Source: Xanthobacter autotrophicus Py2 | GTDB taxonomy: Bacteria > Pseudomonadota > Alphaproteobacteria > Rhizobiales > Xanthobacteraceae | Length of the DNA stretch: 64,000 bases | Direction of reading: 5' to 3' | NCBI GenBank assembly: GCA_000017645.1 | Contig: CP000781.1 | Location: forward strand, 1,702,001 to 1,766,000 | Shown here: one piece after another, positions 1 through 7,823 of the stretch | How positions within the stretch are numbered: the first letter of the stretch is position 1 | Layout: the number at the start of each line of letters is the position of its first letter | Notes under the pieces: model-generated | The model's input: only the letters and a program-made list of their open reading frames with translations | What the model was told of the DNA's origin: nothing | The model's database searches: none | Made by a program: the position numbers and the translations under genes

Positions 1-57
1 TGCCAAGGCCAGGGCAAGCGCCACCGAAGCGAGAGGCAGGGCGGCGTGGCGCGTCAT
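1..57 (-). CDS. Exported protein, N-terminus only (partial)
   Basis: Only the first 19 codons are in the window; the gene runs off the left edge. They encode a short basic start (MTRH) and then an alanine/leucine-rich hydrophobic stretch, which looks like a Sec signal peptide, so the product is probably exported. The ATG at 57 is preferred because GGAG lies just upstream. An in-frame ATG at 69 would add four residues. The function cannot be told from this fragment. It lies downstream of the cupin gene on the same strand. Confidence 0.45.
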   Translation of the reverse strand, partial: MTRHAALPLASVALALALA

Positions 58-143
58 GGGGCTCTCCATGCTGGCCCGATTCCAGCGGGCGCAGGCCCGT
101 CCGGCTCAAGGTCGCGGCGAGGATAGCGTGGCCGCTGCCGGCC

Positions 144-755
144 TCAATCCACGATCTGGGTCTGGATGGTGAGGATGTCGTAGGCCGGCGCTTCGGGCGG
201 GTTGGCGTAGAGGCTGGTGAAGGCATCGGCGCCGCCATCCGCCGTGATGGCGCGGCGCGCGAGACCGCCGATTTCCCCGCCATAGACCTGGATGGCGATG
301 GCGACCTCCGCTTCCGAGGCGTTGGCGATCTTCAGTCCGTCGCCGCCCTTGGGCGAGAAGGTTTCCACCGCCCCCGCCGCCAGTGCCTTCACCGGCGCGC
401 GGGGCTCGGGAGCGGCGCCGTCCGGCAGGGCGAAGCGCTGGCGCTGGAGGGTACCGCGCAGCACGCCGCAAATCTCCCAGAACGGCTCCTGGCACAGGGG
501 CAGGTCGGCGCCGCCCGACAGCACCGTGGCGACCACGGTGAAGCGCTCCATGCCGTCCGCGTAAAGCTGGTACTGGCGGAACGGTGCATCCCCGGCCGTG
601 GCGAACACGCCCGGCAGCCAGTCGTCGGTGGCGACGAGGCGGCCCATGAGGTCGGCGCCGATCATGAGGATCTCGCGCGGGTCGTCCGCCAGCTCCACCA
701 TGGACTGGATGTCCCAGATGAAGCGCTTGAGGGCGGGCGGAACGGGTTCGGTCAC
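144..755 (-). CDS. Cupin-fold protein, cysteine dioxygenase type I-like
   Basis: A 203-residue protein with a GTG start and a GAGG-type site upstream. The composition and segment order resemble the predicted metal-dependent double-stranded beta-helix proteins related to cysteine dioxygenase: an N-terminal helix (FIWDIQSMVELADDP), a DDWLP segment, and strands around QYQLYADGMERFTVVATVL. The usual HxH metal motif is not obvious: the position after the first strands reads PLCQEPFWE. Thiol oxygenase activity is therefore not assured. It follows the esterase gene by 21 bases and is probably co-transcribed with it. The fold assignment is moderately supported; the substrate is unknown. Confidence 0.55.
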   Translation of the reverse strand: MTEPVPPALKRFIWDIQSMVELADDPREILMIGADLMGRLVATDDWLPGVFATAGDAPFRQYQLYADGMERFTVVATVLSGGADLPLCQEPFWEICGVLRGTLQRQRFALPDGAAPEPRAPVKALAAGAVETFSPKGGDGLKIANASEAEVAIAIQVYGGEIGGLARRAITADGGADAFTSLYANPPEAPAYDILTIQTQIVD

Positions 756-776
756 GGGCGGGTCCTCGCGGCGGCT

Positions 777-1547
777 TCAGTGGTCGCGGTCATCGTGGTC
801 GTGGTCATGATCGTCGTGGTCATGATCGTCATGGCCGGCCTTCGCGGCGGGGGCTTTCACCAGCGTGGCGGCCAGCACCGTGCCGGCGGCGAGGATGCCG
901 TCGTCGTCGATGGCGTGGCCCAGGCCCGGCCGGCGCATGCTTTTCGCCGGCACGCCCAGCGCCTTCAGCCGCTCGCGGGTGGCGACCATCTGGTCGAAGG
1001 GAACGATTGAATCCTCCTCGCCATGGATCAGCAGCACCGGAGGCCGGGCGCGAATCTCGCCGGCCAGATCGTCCGCCTCCGGCAGCGCGCCGCAGAAGCC
1101 GATGATGAGGGCGGGAGAGGCGGCGCGGCGCAGCCCCACATGGAGCGCCAGCATGGCCCCCTGCGAGAAGCCCACCAGAGCAAGATGACTGTCGGGCAGT
1201 CGCCGCTCGGCCAGCATGCGGTCGAGAAAGGCGTCGAGCCACGGCCCGGTGGTGGCGAGGCCTTCGGAAATGGCTTCCGGCGTCAGGGCGTCGGAGGCAA
1301 ACCAGCGCCGGCCGCCGCCCTCGGCGGGGAAGGGGGCCTCGGCGGCGAGGAAGTCGGCCTTGGGCATTTCGGGCGCCCAGTTTAGGGCGAGGTCGATCAC
1401 CCTCTGCCCGTCGGCGCCTTCTTCATGTAGCAGCACCACCAGCCATGCCGGCTTGCCGCAGGACAGGGCCGCGATCTTCGGCCCCGCGACGATGGGCAGA
1501 TCAGTTGGCAACTCGGTGCCGGCGGCGGGTGCGACGTGCGTGGTCAT
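777..1547 (-). CDS. Alpha/beta-hydrolase (carboxylesterase/phospholipase type) with His/Asp-rich tail
   Basis: A 256-residue serine hydrolase of the YpfH/carboxylesterase family. The nucleophile elbow is GFSQGA in the middle of the protein. The acid is expected in the HGEEDSIVPF segment and the histidine in the PGLGHAID segment, so the triad looks complete. The last 20 or so residues are an HDDHDHDDHDHD-type tail of histidine and aspartate only, which should bind divalent metal (Ni, Zn, Co). This tail is not part of the catalytic domain and is unusual for the family. No signal peptide is seen, so it is probably cytoplasmic. The cupin gene follows closely. Confidence 0.75.
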   Translation of the reverse strand: MTTHVAPAAGTELPTDLPIVAGPKIAALSCGKPAWLVVLLHEEGADGQRVIDLALNWAPEMPKADFLAAEAPFPAEGGGRRWFASDALTPEAISEGLATTGPWLDAFLDRMLAERRLPDSHLALVGFSQGAMLALHVGLRRAASPALIIGFCGALPEADDLAGEIRARPPVLLIHGEEDSIVPFDQMVATRERLKALGVPAKSMRRPGLGHAIDDDGILAAGTVLAATLVKAPAAKAGHDDHDHDDHDHDHDDRDH

Positions 1548-1628
1548 CCGCGCGCCCCCACGGATGCCTGGCGCAGGGCGGGCCAGACGGGATCGCGCCG
1601 GTCGTTGTCACACGCATGTCGGGTTCCG

Positions 1629-1655
1629 CACGCGCGCGGGCAGGCCGCGCGCGTG
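1629..1655. other. Perfect 11-bp stem-loop
   Basis: CACGCGCGCGG is followed by a five-base loop and its exact reverse complement. It lies between the pxpC stop and the esterase start. There is no T-run on either strand, so it is not a classic intrinsic terminator. It may block read-through or stabilise the pxp mRNA end. Confidence 0.5.
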
Positions 1656-1706
1656 GTTGAATTTGCCTTCATCGCCAAGGCCATGGCTGGACCCACTCGC
1701 CATCGC

Positions 1707-1723
1707 GCCCCTGCCGCAGGGGC
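1707..1723. other. GC-rich 7-bp stem-loop downstream of pxpC
   Basis: GCCCCTG-CCG-CAGGGGC is a perfect stem with a three-base loop about 58 bases after the pxpC stop. It has no U-tract. It may be a weak terminator for the long minus-strand pxp transcript. Confidence 0.35.
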
Positions 1724-1780
1724 TTCATGACTGGAGATCCAGCAAGAAATGGGCCGGTGATGGGCGTCAGGCGGTGGGCG

Positions 1781-2815
1781 TCAGACGATGGGTGCCTTGG
1801 CGCTCACCACCCCGCCCACCAGGTTGAGCCCCAGCAGGAATTCGGACGGCAGCTCGGTGCGGATCAGGGGCACACGCTCCACCGGCCGCGCCAGCGCCTC
1901 GGCCTGGGCCCGCCGCGCGGCCACGGCAGTGGCGATGTCCACCGCCGCGAAACGGAAGCTCGCGCCCGGGCGCAACTGGGCGAAGCTGCCAAGATCGGCG
2001 CCGATGACGGTGGCGATCTTGGGATAGCCGCCGGTGGGCGCGCGGTCGGCCATCTGCACGATGGGCAGGCCCTCGCCCGGCACCTGGATCGCGCCATGGG
2101 CGATGCCGTCGGAGACGATGTTGAAGCCGCCGGCGTGGGTCAGTGGCTCGCCTTCCAGCAGGTAGCCCATGCGGTCGCTGCGGCCCGAGAGCATCCAGGG
2201 CTGGGTGAGGAAGCGCTCCACCACCTCTGGCGCGAAGAAATCGTCCTGCGGGCCCAGCACCACGCGGACCACGTCGAGTGAGCGTTCCAGCCAGGGGGCG
2301 ATGAGGCGGGAGGGGGCGGTGTGGCCGAGCTCCGCCGCCGCGCCCAGGGGCAGGCGGTCGCCGGCCTTCAGCGGGCCACCGTCGAGCCCGCCGAGGCCGG
2401 AGCGGGTATGGGTGGCGGTGGAGCCCAGCACCGGCGCGAGGGCGAAGCTGCCCGCGGCCGCCACATAGCACCAGGCGCCCGTGGGGCCGGCGCGCAGGGA
2501 GAGGGCGGCGCCCGGCTCCAGCGTCAGCACCAGCGGGGTTTCCAGCTTCTGGCCGTCCAGCGCCACCGTGAAGGGCGCGCCGGCGATGGCAAGGGTCACC
2601 GGGCCGCCTTCGGCCGCCAGCGAGAGGCCGCCGAGCCCCACCTCGATGGCGCTGGCGCCGGGGGCATTGCCCACGGCGAGGTTCGCCGTGGCGTGGGCGA
2701 GGGGGTCCATGGGGCCGGCCCCGGTGACGCCGAAGCGGAGGTAGCCGTGCCGGCCGCTGTCCTGGATGGTGGTGCCGGGACCGGCGGCGACGATGCGCAG
2801 GGCGGGAGTGCTCAT
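1781..2815 (-). CDS. pxpC: 5-oxoprolinase subunit C (biotin-dependent carboxyltransferase family, KipA/YbgK)
   Basis: A 344-residue protein of the urea amidolyase-related family. The opening (ALRIVAAGPGTTIQDSGRHGYLRFGVTGAGPMD) is the family hallmark, followed by the NLAVGN and GLGGLSL segments. With PxpA and PxpB it forms the prokaryotic ATP-dependent 5-oxoprolinase, which opens 5-oxo-L-proline to glutamate in the cytoplasm. The start ATG overlaps the pxpB stop in ATGA, which implies translational coupling. The length is close to other PxpC proteins. It is the last pxp gene on the minus strand. Confidence 0.9.
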   Translation of the reverse strand: MSTPALRIVAAGPGTTIQDSGRHGYLRFGVTGAGPMDPLAHATANLAVGNAPGASAIEVGLGGLSLAAEGGPVTLAIAGAPFTVALDGQKLETPLVLTLEPGAALSLRAGPTGAWCYVAAAGSFALAPVLGSTATHTRSGLGGLDGGPLKAGDRLPLGAAAELGHTAPSRLIAPWLERSLDVVRVVLGPQDDFFAPEVVERFLTQPWMLSGRSDRMGYLLEGEPLTHAGGFNIVSDGIAHGAIQVPGEGLPIVQMADRAPTGGYPKIATVIGADLGSFAQLRPGASFRFAAVDIATAVAARRAQAEALARPVERVPLIRTELPSEFLLGLNLVGGVVSAKAPIV

Positions 2816-3570
2816 GGCTGCGGCTCCCGGCGCGCAACCACTTCGCCTGCCGTCGCGCGGGCTTCCAGCGCGTCGAAGGTGGCGCGGTCGATGGGCTCGA
2901 ACATGAGTTCGTCGCCCACGTCCAGCAGCACCGTCGGGGTGCGGGTGAGGGAGAACATGCGCTCCGGCGTGCGGCCGACGAGGAACCAGCCGGTGGGCAT
3001 GGAGACGGTCGCGATGCTGGCGAGCCCGCCCGCCATCATCACCACGTTGGGCGGATGGGGCGGGCGCGGCTTCAAGCGGCGCGAGACCGTGGCGAACGCC
3101 TCCGGCAGGCCGCCCAGATAGCAGTAGCCGGGGGCGAAGCCGTACATGTAGAGCCGGTAGCGCGCGCCGGAATGCAGCCTCACCACCTCGTCCGGCGTGA
3201 GGCCGGTGGAGGCGGCGATGGTGGCGATGTCCTCGCCGAATTCGGGATCATAGCAGCAGGGGATGGTCCAGAGCGCGCCGTGCCGGGCCTCGGCAGGCGC
3301 TGCCTGCGCCAGCGCTGTCACCTCGGCGGCGAGCGTGGCGCGGTCGATCACCAGCGGATCGTAGTGAATCATGAGCGAGCGATAGGTGGGCACGCTCTCG
3401 CGCACGCCGGGCAGGGCGCGCGCGGTGACGGCCGCATCGAGGGCCAGCACCCGGTCGTTGAGGACGGGGTCCACCACATCGCCGAACTCGGCGACGAGGG
3501 CGGTTTCCCCGGCATCCAGCAGGCGCGGGCCAGAATGGGCTGGCGCAGGACTTTCAGGCGAAGGGGACAA
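2812..3570 (-). CDS. pxpB: 5-oxoprolinase subunit B (KipI/YbgJ)
   Basis: The second subunit of 5-oxoprolinase. The family signature is seen in YDPLVIDRATL, the CCYDPEFGEDI segment and the YMYGFAPGYCYLGGLPE region. The open frame reaches back to 3642, but that would overlap pxpA by 89 bases and add a low-complexity leader. The TTG at 3570, with a GAGGGC-like site upstream and a 17-base overlap with pxpA, gives a 252-residue protein closer to the family. The start is therefore uncertain; the identity is not. Confidence 0.86.
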   Translation of the reverse strand: MSPSPESPAPAHSGPRLLDAGETALVAEFGDVVDPVLNDRVLALDAAVTARALPGVRESVPTYRSLMIHYDPLVIDRATLAAEVTALAQAAPAEARHGALWTIPCCYDPEFGEDIATIAASTGLTPDEVVRLHSGARYRLYMYGFAPGYCYLGGLPEAFATVSRRLKPRPPHPPNVVMMAGGLASIATVSMPTGWFLVGRTPERMFSLTRTPTVLLDVGDELMFEPIDRATFDALEARATAGEVVARREPQP

Positions 3571-4309
3571 TGGAAATGCCCTCGTCTTCGAGCCGTCGGC
3601 GCACCCGCCTCGCGGTCTCCACCGCATGGGCTGAATCGCCATGCACGCAGATGGAGCCGATCTCGGTGGGCAGCGGCGTGCCGGATGCGGTGATGATGGC
3701 GCCCGCCTTCACCATGGCGACGACGCGCGCGGATGCCTCGTCCGGATCGGTGATGACCGCGCCGGGCTGGCCGCGCGGCACCAGCAGGCCGGCTTCCGTA
3801 TAGGCGCGATCGGCGAAGATCTCGGCGATGGGGGTGAGCCCCGCCGCGCGGGTGGCCTCAGCCTGCGCGCCCAGCGGGCCGGCGAGAATGGGCAGGCTGC
3901 CATCCACCGCCTTCACCGCGCGGGCGATGGCGGCGGCGATTTCCGCGCTCTCCTCCGCCATGTTGGACAGGGCGCCGTGGGCCTTCACGTAAGCCACGCG
4001 ATGGCCGGCATAGGCCGCCAGCCCCAGGGCGGCACCGACCTGATAGGCGACGAGGCGCTCGATCTCCCCCGTGGAGAAAGGAATGCGGCGCCGGCCGAAG
4101 CCCCACAGGTCCGGAAAGCCGGGATGGGCGCCGACGCTGACGCCCTTGGCCTTCGCCAGCGCGAACACGCGGGCCATGATCTCGGGGTCCCCCGCATGCA
4201 GGCCGCAGGCAAGGTTGGCCGAGGAGACGATGTCGAGCAGCGCCGCGTCGTCGGTGATGGCGTAGGCGCCGAAGCCCTCGCCGAGGTCGGAATTGAGGTC
4301 CACCTGCAT
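3554..4309 (-). CDS. pxpA: 5-oxoprolinase subunit A (LamB/YcsF family)
   Basis: A 251-residue LamB/YcsF protein. The start MQVDLNSDLGEGFG and the motifs ANLACGLHAGDP, VGAHPGFPDLWGFGRR and ICVHGDS are all typical of the family. PxpA is thought to carry the main catalytic residues of the PxpABC 5-oxoprolinase. It is the first of three overlapping pxp genes, placed 162 bases after the LivF gene. That gap contains a 33-base palindromic repeat. Identity is very secure. Confidence 0.93.
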   Translation of the reverse strand: MQVDLNSDLGEGFGAYAITDDAALLDIVSSANLACGLHAGDPEIMARVFALAKAKGVSVGAHPGFPDLWGFGRRRIPFSTGEIERLVAYQVGAALGLAAYAGHRVAYVKAHGALSNMAEESAEIAAAIARAVKAVDGSLPILAGPLGAQAEATRAAGLTPIAEIFADRAYTEAGLLVPRGQPGAVITDPDEASARVVAMVKAGAIITASGTPLPTEIGSICVHGDSAHAVETARRVRRRLEDEGISIVPFA

Positions 4310-4404
4310 GGTGCTTTCCCCTCAGGAATGGCTTGAGACTGACCGAATATGGCGTGCCGCGATCCCGGCATCAGGCTCGGACTTGCGCGGGGCGCCGCAG
4401 CGGG

Positions 4405-4437
4405 CCGTCACGGCCGGGACGCGCCCGGCCATGACGG
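4405..4437. repeat. 33-base palindromic repeat, copy A
   Basis: A CCGTCA arm and a TGACGG arm flank GGCCGGG/CCCGGCC inner arms with a five-base loop, forming a 14-bp stem with one mismatch. A second copy of the same length at 14005-14037 matches at 27 of 33 positions by eye. Both are intergenic. It is probably a REP-like dispersed element that could also act as a transcript-end hairpin after livF. Confidence 0.65.
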
Positions 4438-4471
4438 TTTCATCGCCTGGCTTCCACCGCCGGACGCGCGG

Positions 4472-5179
4472 TCAGATGCCGAGATAGGCTTTGCGCACGT
4501 CCGGGTTCTCGCGCACCTCGGCGGCGGAGCCTTCGAGGATGACGCGGCCGGTCTGCAGCACATAGGCGCGGTCGGCGATTTCCAGGCTCTCCACCAGCCG
4601 CTGCTCCACCAGAAGGATGGTGACGCCGGTGTCGCGGATGGTCTTCACCGCGTCGAAGATCTCGTCCACGAGCTTGGGCATGATGCCCTGGGACGGCTCA
4701 TCGAGCATCAGCAGGCGCGGACGGGTCATCAGCGCGCGGCCGATGGCGAGCATCTGCTGCTCGCCGCCGGAGAGCGTCGCCGCCTTCTGGGGCAGGCGCT
4801 CCTTGAGCCGCGGGAACAGGGTGAACACCTGCTCCAGCGGCGCCTCGCGGTCGGCCTTGTCGGCGTGCAGGTAGCTGCCGAGGCGCAGATTGTCCGCAAC
4901 CGTGAGGCGCGGAAACAGGCGCTTGGCTTCCGGCACGTAGGCGATGCCCCGCGCGGTGATGAGGTGGCCCGCCAGTCCGTCGATCCGATCGCCGGCGAAG
5001 GTCACGGTGCCGCTCTTGGGCCGCTCCATGCCGGCGATGGACTTCAGGAGGGTGGACTTGCCCGCGCCGTTGGCGCCGGCCACCACCACGATCTCGCCCG
5101 CCTTCACGTCCACCGAGATGTCGGAGATGGCGATGAGGCCGTCATAGGCCGTGGTCAGGGATTTGACTTCAAGCAGCAC
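4472..5179 (-). CDS. livF: Branched-chain-type ABC importer ATP-binding protein LivF
   Basis: An ABC ATPase of the HAAT/Liv class. Walker A is GANGAGKST, the signature is LSGGEQQ and Walker B is LLMLDEPSQG, followed by the switch region LLVEQRL. The protein then starts VLLEVKSLTTAYDG from a GTG at 5179, which overlaps livG by 11 bases. An ATG at 5212 would add 11 residues. It energises the LivHM permease together with LivG. It is the last transporter gene before pxpA. Its linkage to pxp suggests the importer carries an amino-acid-like or 5-oxoproline-like substrate. Confidence 0.88.
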   Translation of the reverse strand: MLLEVKSLTTAYDGLIAISDISVDVKAGEIVVVAGANGAGKSTLLKSIAGMERPKSGTVTFAGDRIDGLAGHLITARGIAYVPEAKRLFPRLTVADNLRLGSYLHADKADREAPLEQVFTLFPRLKERLPQKAATLSGGEQQMLAIGRALMTRPRLLMLDEPSQGIMPKLVDEIFDAVKTIRDTGVTILLVEQRLVESLEIADRAYVLQTGRVILEGSAAEVRENPDVRKAYLGI

Positions 5180-5903
5180 GGTGGCGATCCCCGAGATAGG
5201 CGGTGATGACATCCTCGTTGCGGACGATGTCGGCGGGGCTGCCCTCGGCCAGAAGCTTGCCGAGGTTGAGCACGATGGCCCGGTCCACCAGCTGCATGAC
5301 GATTTCCATCACGTGCTCCACCATCACCACGGTGATGCCGCGGGCGCGCACCTTGCGCACCAGGTCCATGCCGAGGCGTGCCTCGGACGGGGTGAGGCCG
5401 GTAAGCACCTCGTCCAGCAGCAGGAGCTTGGGTTCGGTGGCGATGGCGCGGGCCACCTCCAGGCGGCGCTTCTCCGGCGGGGTGAGCTGGCCGGCGGTGG
5501 CATCGGCGCGACCGTCGAGGCCCACATAGTCCAGCACCTCCAGCGCCGCGGCACGGGCGCGGGTGGCATTGGAGTTACGCACGAAGGCGCCGATCATCAC
5601 GTTTTCGGCCACGCTCATGGAATCGAAGGAGCGGGGCACCTGGAAGGTGCGGGCGATGCCCAGCCGGCAGCGTTCGGCCGCCGGCATCTGGGTGATGTCC
5701 ACGCCCTCGAACAGGATCGAGCCGGAGGTGGGCACCCGGGCCCCGGAGATGGCCGCGAACAGGGTGGACTTGCCCGCCCCGTTGGGACCGATGAGCCCCA
5801 GGATCTCGCCGCGCTTGATGGAGATGGAGACATCCGAGTTGGCCACCAGGCCGCCGAAGCGCTGGGTGACGCCGCGCGTCTCGAGCAGGATATCGGACGT
5901 CAT
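5169..5903 (-). CDS. livG: Branched-chain-type ABC importer ATP-binding protein LivG
   Basis: A 244-residue ABC ATPase starting MTSDILLETRGVTQRFGG. Walker A is GPNGAGKST and Walker B is LLLLDEVLTGL. The signature region reads LTPPEKRRLEVARA, so the usual LSGGQ is LTPPE; this variant is common in LivG proteins, where the motif is often LxYGxQR. The start overlaps the livM stop in ATGA. It pairs with LivF in the cytoplasm. Confidence 0.88.
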   Translation of the reverse strand: MTSDILLETRGVTQRFGGLVANSDVSISIKRGEILGLIGPNGAGKSTLFAAISGARVPTSGSILFEGVDITQMPAAERCRLGIARTFQVPRSFDSMSVAENVMIGAFVRNSNATRARAAALEVLDYVGLDGRADATAGQLTPPEKRRLEVARAIATEPKLLLLDEVLTGLTPSEARLGMDLVRKVRARGITVVMVEHVMEIVMQLVDRAIVLNLGKLLAEGSPADIVRNEDVITAYLGDRHRAA

Positions 5904-6910
5904 GCCTTGCCTCCCGACTTGCGGGTGAAGAGGCTGAGCAGGCCCTCGGGCTTGGCCAGCGCCACCACCATGATCAGCGCGCCGTAGATGATGAGGTCGA
6001 GGCCGGAGCCCGACCCGCCGAGATAGGAGCGGGTGATCTCGGTGAGGGGGATGAGGATCGCCGCGCCGAGCGGGGCGCCCCACAGGGTGCCGATGCCGCC
6101 GAGCACCGCCGGCAGGGCGAAGAGCAGCGAGAAGCGGAAGCTCATCACGCTTTCGGGGTCGATGTAGGAGACGAAGGCCGCATAGAAGCCGCCGCCCACC
6201 GCGGTGAAGAAGGCCGACACCGCCGCCGCCGCGAGCTTGGAGCGGAACACTTCCACGCCCAGGCTCTCGGCCGCCTCCGGATCGTCCTTCACCGCGCGCC
6301 ACCAGAAGCCCCAGCGGGAATTCTCGATGAGATAGGTGACGAGCCACACCACCACCAAAAGCCCGAGGGCGATGTAGAAATAGGGCACCTTGTCCCGGGC
6401 GAACTGGAGGGTCCAGAAGCTGTCGGTGCCGAACGGCCACTGGATGCCCAGGGCGCCGCCGACAAAGTCCCAGTTGTGGACCAGGACCAGGCCGATTTCC
6501 GCGATCACCAGGGTGGCGATTGCGAAGTAATGGCCCTTCAGCCGGAAGGTCATGAAGCCGAGGGCCACCGCGAGCGCCGCCGACAGCAGGCCGCCCACCA
6601 CCATGCCGAACCAGGGCACGATGTCGTAGTTCACGTAGAGCACGGACGCCGCATAGGCGCCGATGCCGAAGTAGAGGGCATGGCCCAGCGAGATCTGGCC
6701 GCAATAGCCGCCCAGGATGTTCCAGCTCTGCGACACCGCCGCATAGAGCAGGGTGAGGATGAGGACGTTCTGGAGATAAACGTCCCGGATGCCCAGCGGC
6801 AGGCAGGCCACGGCGGCGAACACCGCGGCCGCGACGACGAGTTGGCGCCGGCGCTTGGCGATGAAGGCATCGCCGCGCAGCTTGAGGGAGGTGAGGGTGC
6901 TGTCGGTCAT
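5900..6910 (-). CDS. livM: Branched-chain-type ABC importer permease LivM
   Basis: A 336-residue inner-membrane permease. It has about nine or ten hydrophobic segments and the LivM hallmark NILGGYCGQISLGHALYFGIGAYAA. The ATG at 6910 is two bases after the livH stop. It forms the transmembrane channel with LivH. The family covers branched-chain amino acids, urea, amides and aromatic acids, so the substrate cannot be read from the sequence. Confidence 0.88.
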   Translation of the reverse strand: MTDSTLTSLKLRGDAFIAKRRRQLVVAAAVFAAVACLPLGIRDVYLQNVLILTLLYAAVSQSWNILGGYCGQISLGHALYFGIGAYAASVLYVNYDIVPWFGMVVGGLLSAALAVALGFMTFRLKGHYFAIATLVIAEIGLVLVHNWDFVGGALGIQWPFGTDSFWTLQFARDKVPYFYIALGLLVVVWLVTYLIENSRWGFWWRAVKDDPEAAESLGVEVFRSKLAAAAVSAFFTAVGGGFYAAFVSYIDPESVMSFRFSLLFALPAVLGGIGTLWGAPLGAAILIPLTEITRSYLGGSGSGLDLIIYGALIMVVALAKPEGLLSLFTRKSGGKA

Positions 6911-6912
6911 CT

Positions 6913-7788
6913 TCACAGCTTTCCGAACAGGCCGCTCGGGCGGAAGAACACCACGGCGAGATAGAGGGCGTAGATGCCCACTGCCTTCATGGTCGGCGGC
7001 AGGATAAGGGCGGTGATGGCTTCCACCAGCCCCACGATGACGCCGGCCACCAGCGCGCCGAACACGCTGCCGAAGCCGCCCAGCGCCACCGTCACATAGG
7101 CGATGGTGCCGAAGGTCGCGCCGACCTGGGGATGGATATAGTAGAAGATCGCCAGCACGGTGCCGGCGAGGCCCACCAGGGCCGCGCCGAGGCCCCAGCC
7201 CACCGCGAACACCTTGTTGCGGTTGATGCCCACCAGCGCCACCGCGCCCTGGTCCTCGCGGGTGGCTTCCAGCGCCTTGCCGAAGTCGGTCCGCGAGATC
7301 AGGGAGAGGGCGGCAAACGCCGCGATGGAGATGAGGCCGCCATAGATCTGCGGCCAGGGCAGGAAGATGCCGGCAAGGTCCAGCGTGTGCCCGCCGAGCC
7401 ACGAGGTCTTGATGGACCGGTAGTCGGGGGTGAAGAAATACTGGGCGCCGCCCTGGATGAGGATGGCGAGGCCGAAGGTGGAGAAGATCTGCACCATGCC
7501 GGCATTCGCCTTGGTGCGCATGGCATAGCGCACCACCGCGACATAGACGAACGCGCCTACGCAGAACATGAGCCCCACCACCAAAGGTGCGACCACGATG
7601 GGATCGAGGGTCGTCCACAGGACGAGCCCGAACGTGGCGTACATGGCGATCATGAGGAATTCGCCGTGGGCGAAGTTCACCACATCCATGAGCCCGAAGA
7701 TGAGCGAGAGGCCGACTGCGATGAGGGCATAGATGAGCCCCATCAGCAGGCCGCTCGCAAGCACCTGGATCAGCGCTTGCGCGGTCAT
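6913..7788 (-). CDS. livH: Branched-chain-type ABC importer permease LivH
   Basis: A 291-residue hydrophobic permease. It starts MTAQALIQVLASGLLMGLIYALIAVGLSLIFGLMDVVNFAHGEF, and the FGLMDVVNFAHGEF element is the LivH signature. It lies 35 bases after the binding-protein gene and two bases before livM, in one transcription unit. It builds the membrane pore with LivM. Confidence 0.88.
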   Translation of the reverse strand: MTAQALIQVLASGLLMGLIYALIAVGLSLIFGLMDVVNFAHGEFLMIAMYATFGLVLWTTLDPIVVAPLVVGLMFCVGAFVYVAVVRYAMRTKANAGMVQIFSTFGLAILIQGGAQYFFTPDYRSIKTSWLGGHTLDLAGIFLPWPQIYGGLISIAAFAALSLISRTDFGKALEATREDQGAVALVGINRNKVFAVGWGLGAALVGLAGTVLAIFYYIHPQVGATFGTIAYVTVALGGFGSVFGALVAGVIVGLVEAITALILPPTMKAVGIYALYLAVVFFRPSGLFGKL

Positions 7789-7823
7789 TGTGTGTCCTTC
7801 CAGCCGGAACGTCAGCCGTTGAT

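Noticed and set aside
3571..3642. An upstream start for pxpB at 3642
   Set aside because: It would overlap pxpA by 89 bases and add a leader without family similarity; the TTG at 3570 fits better.
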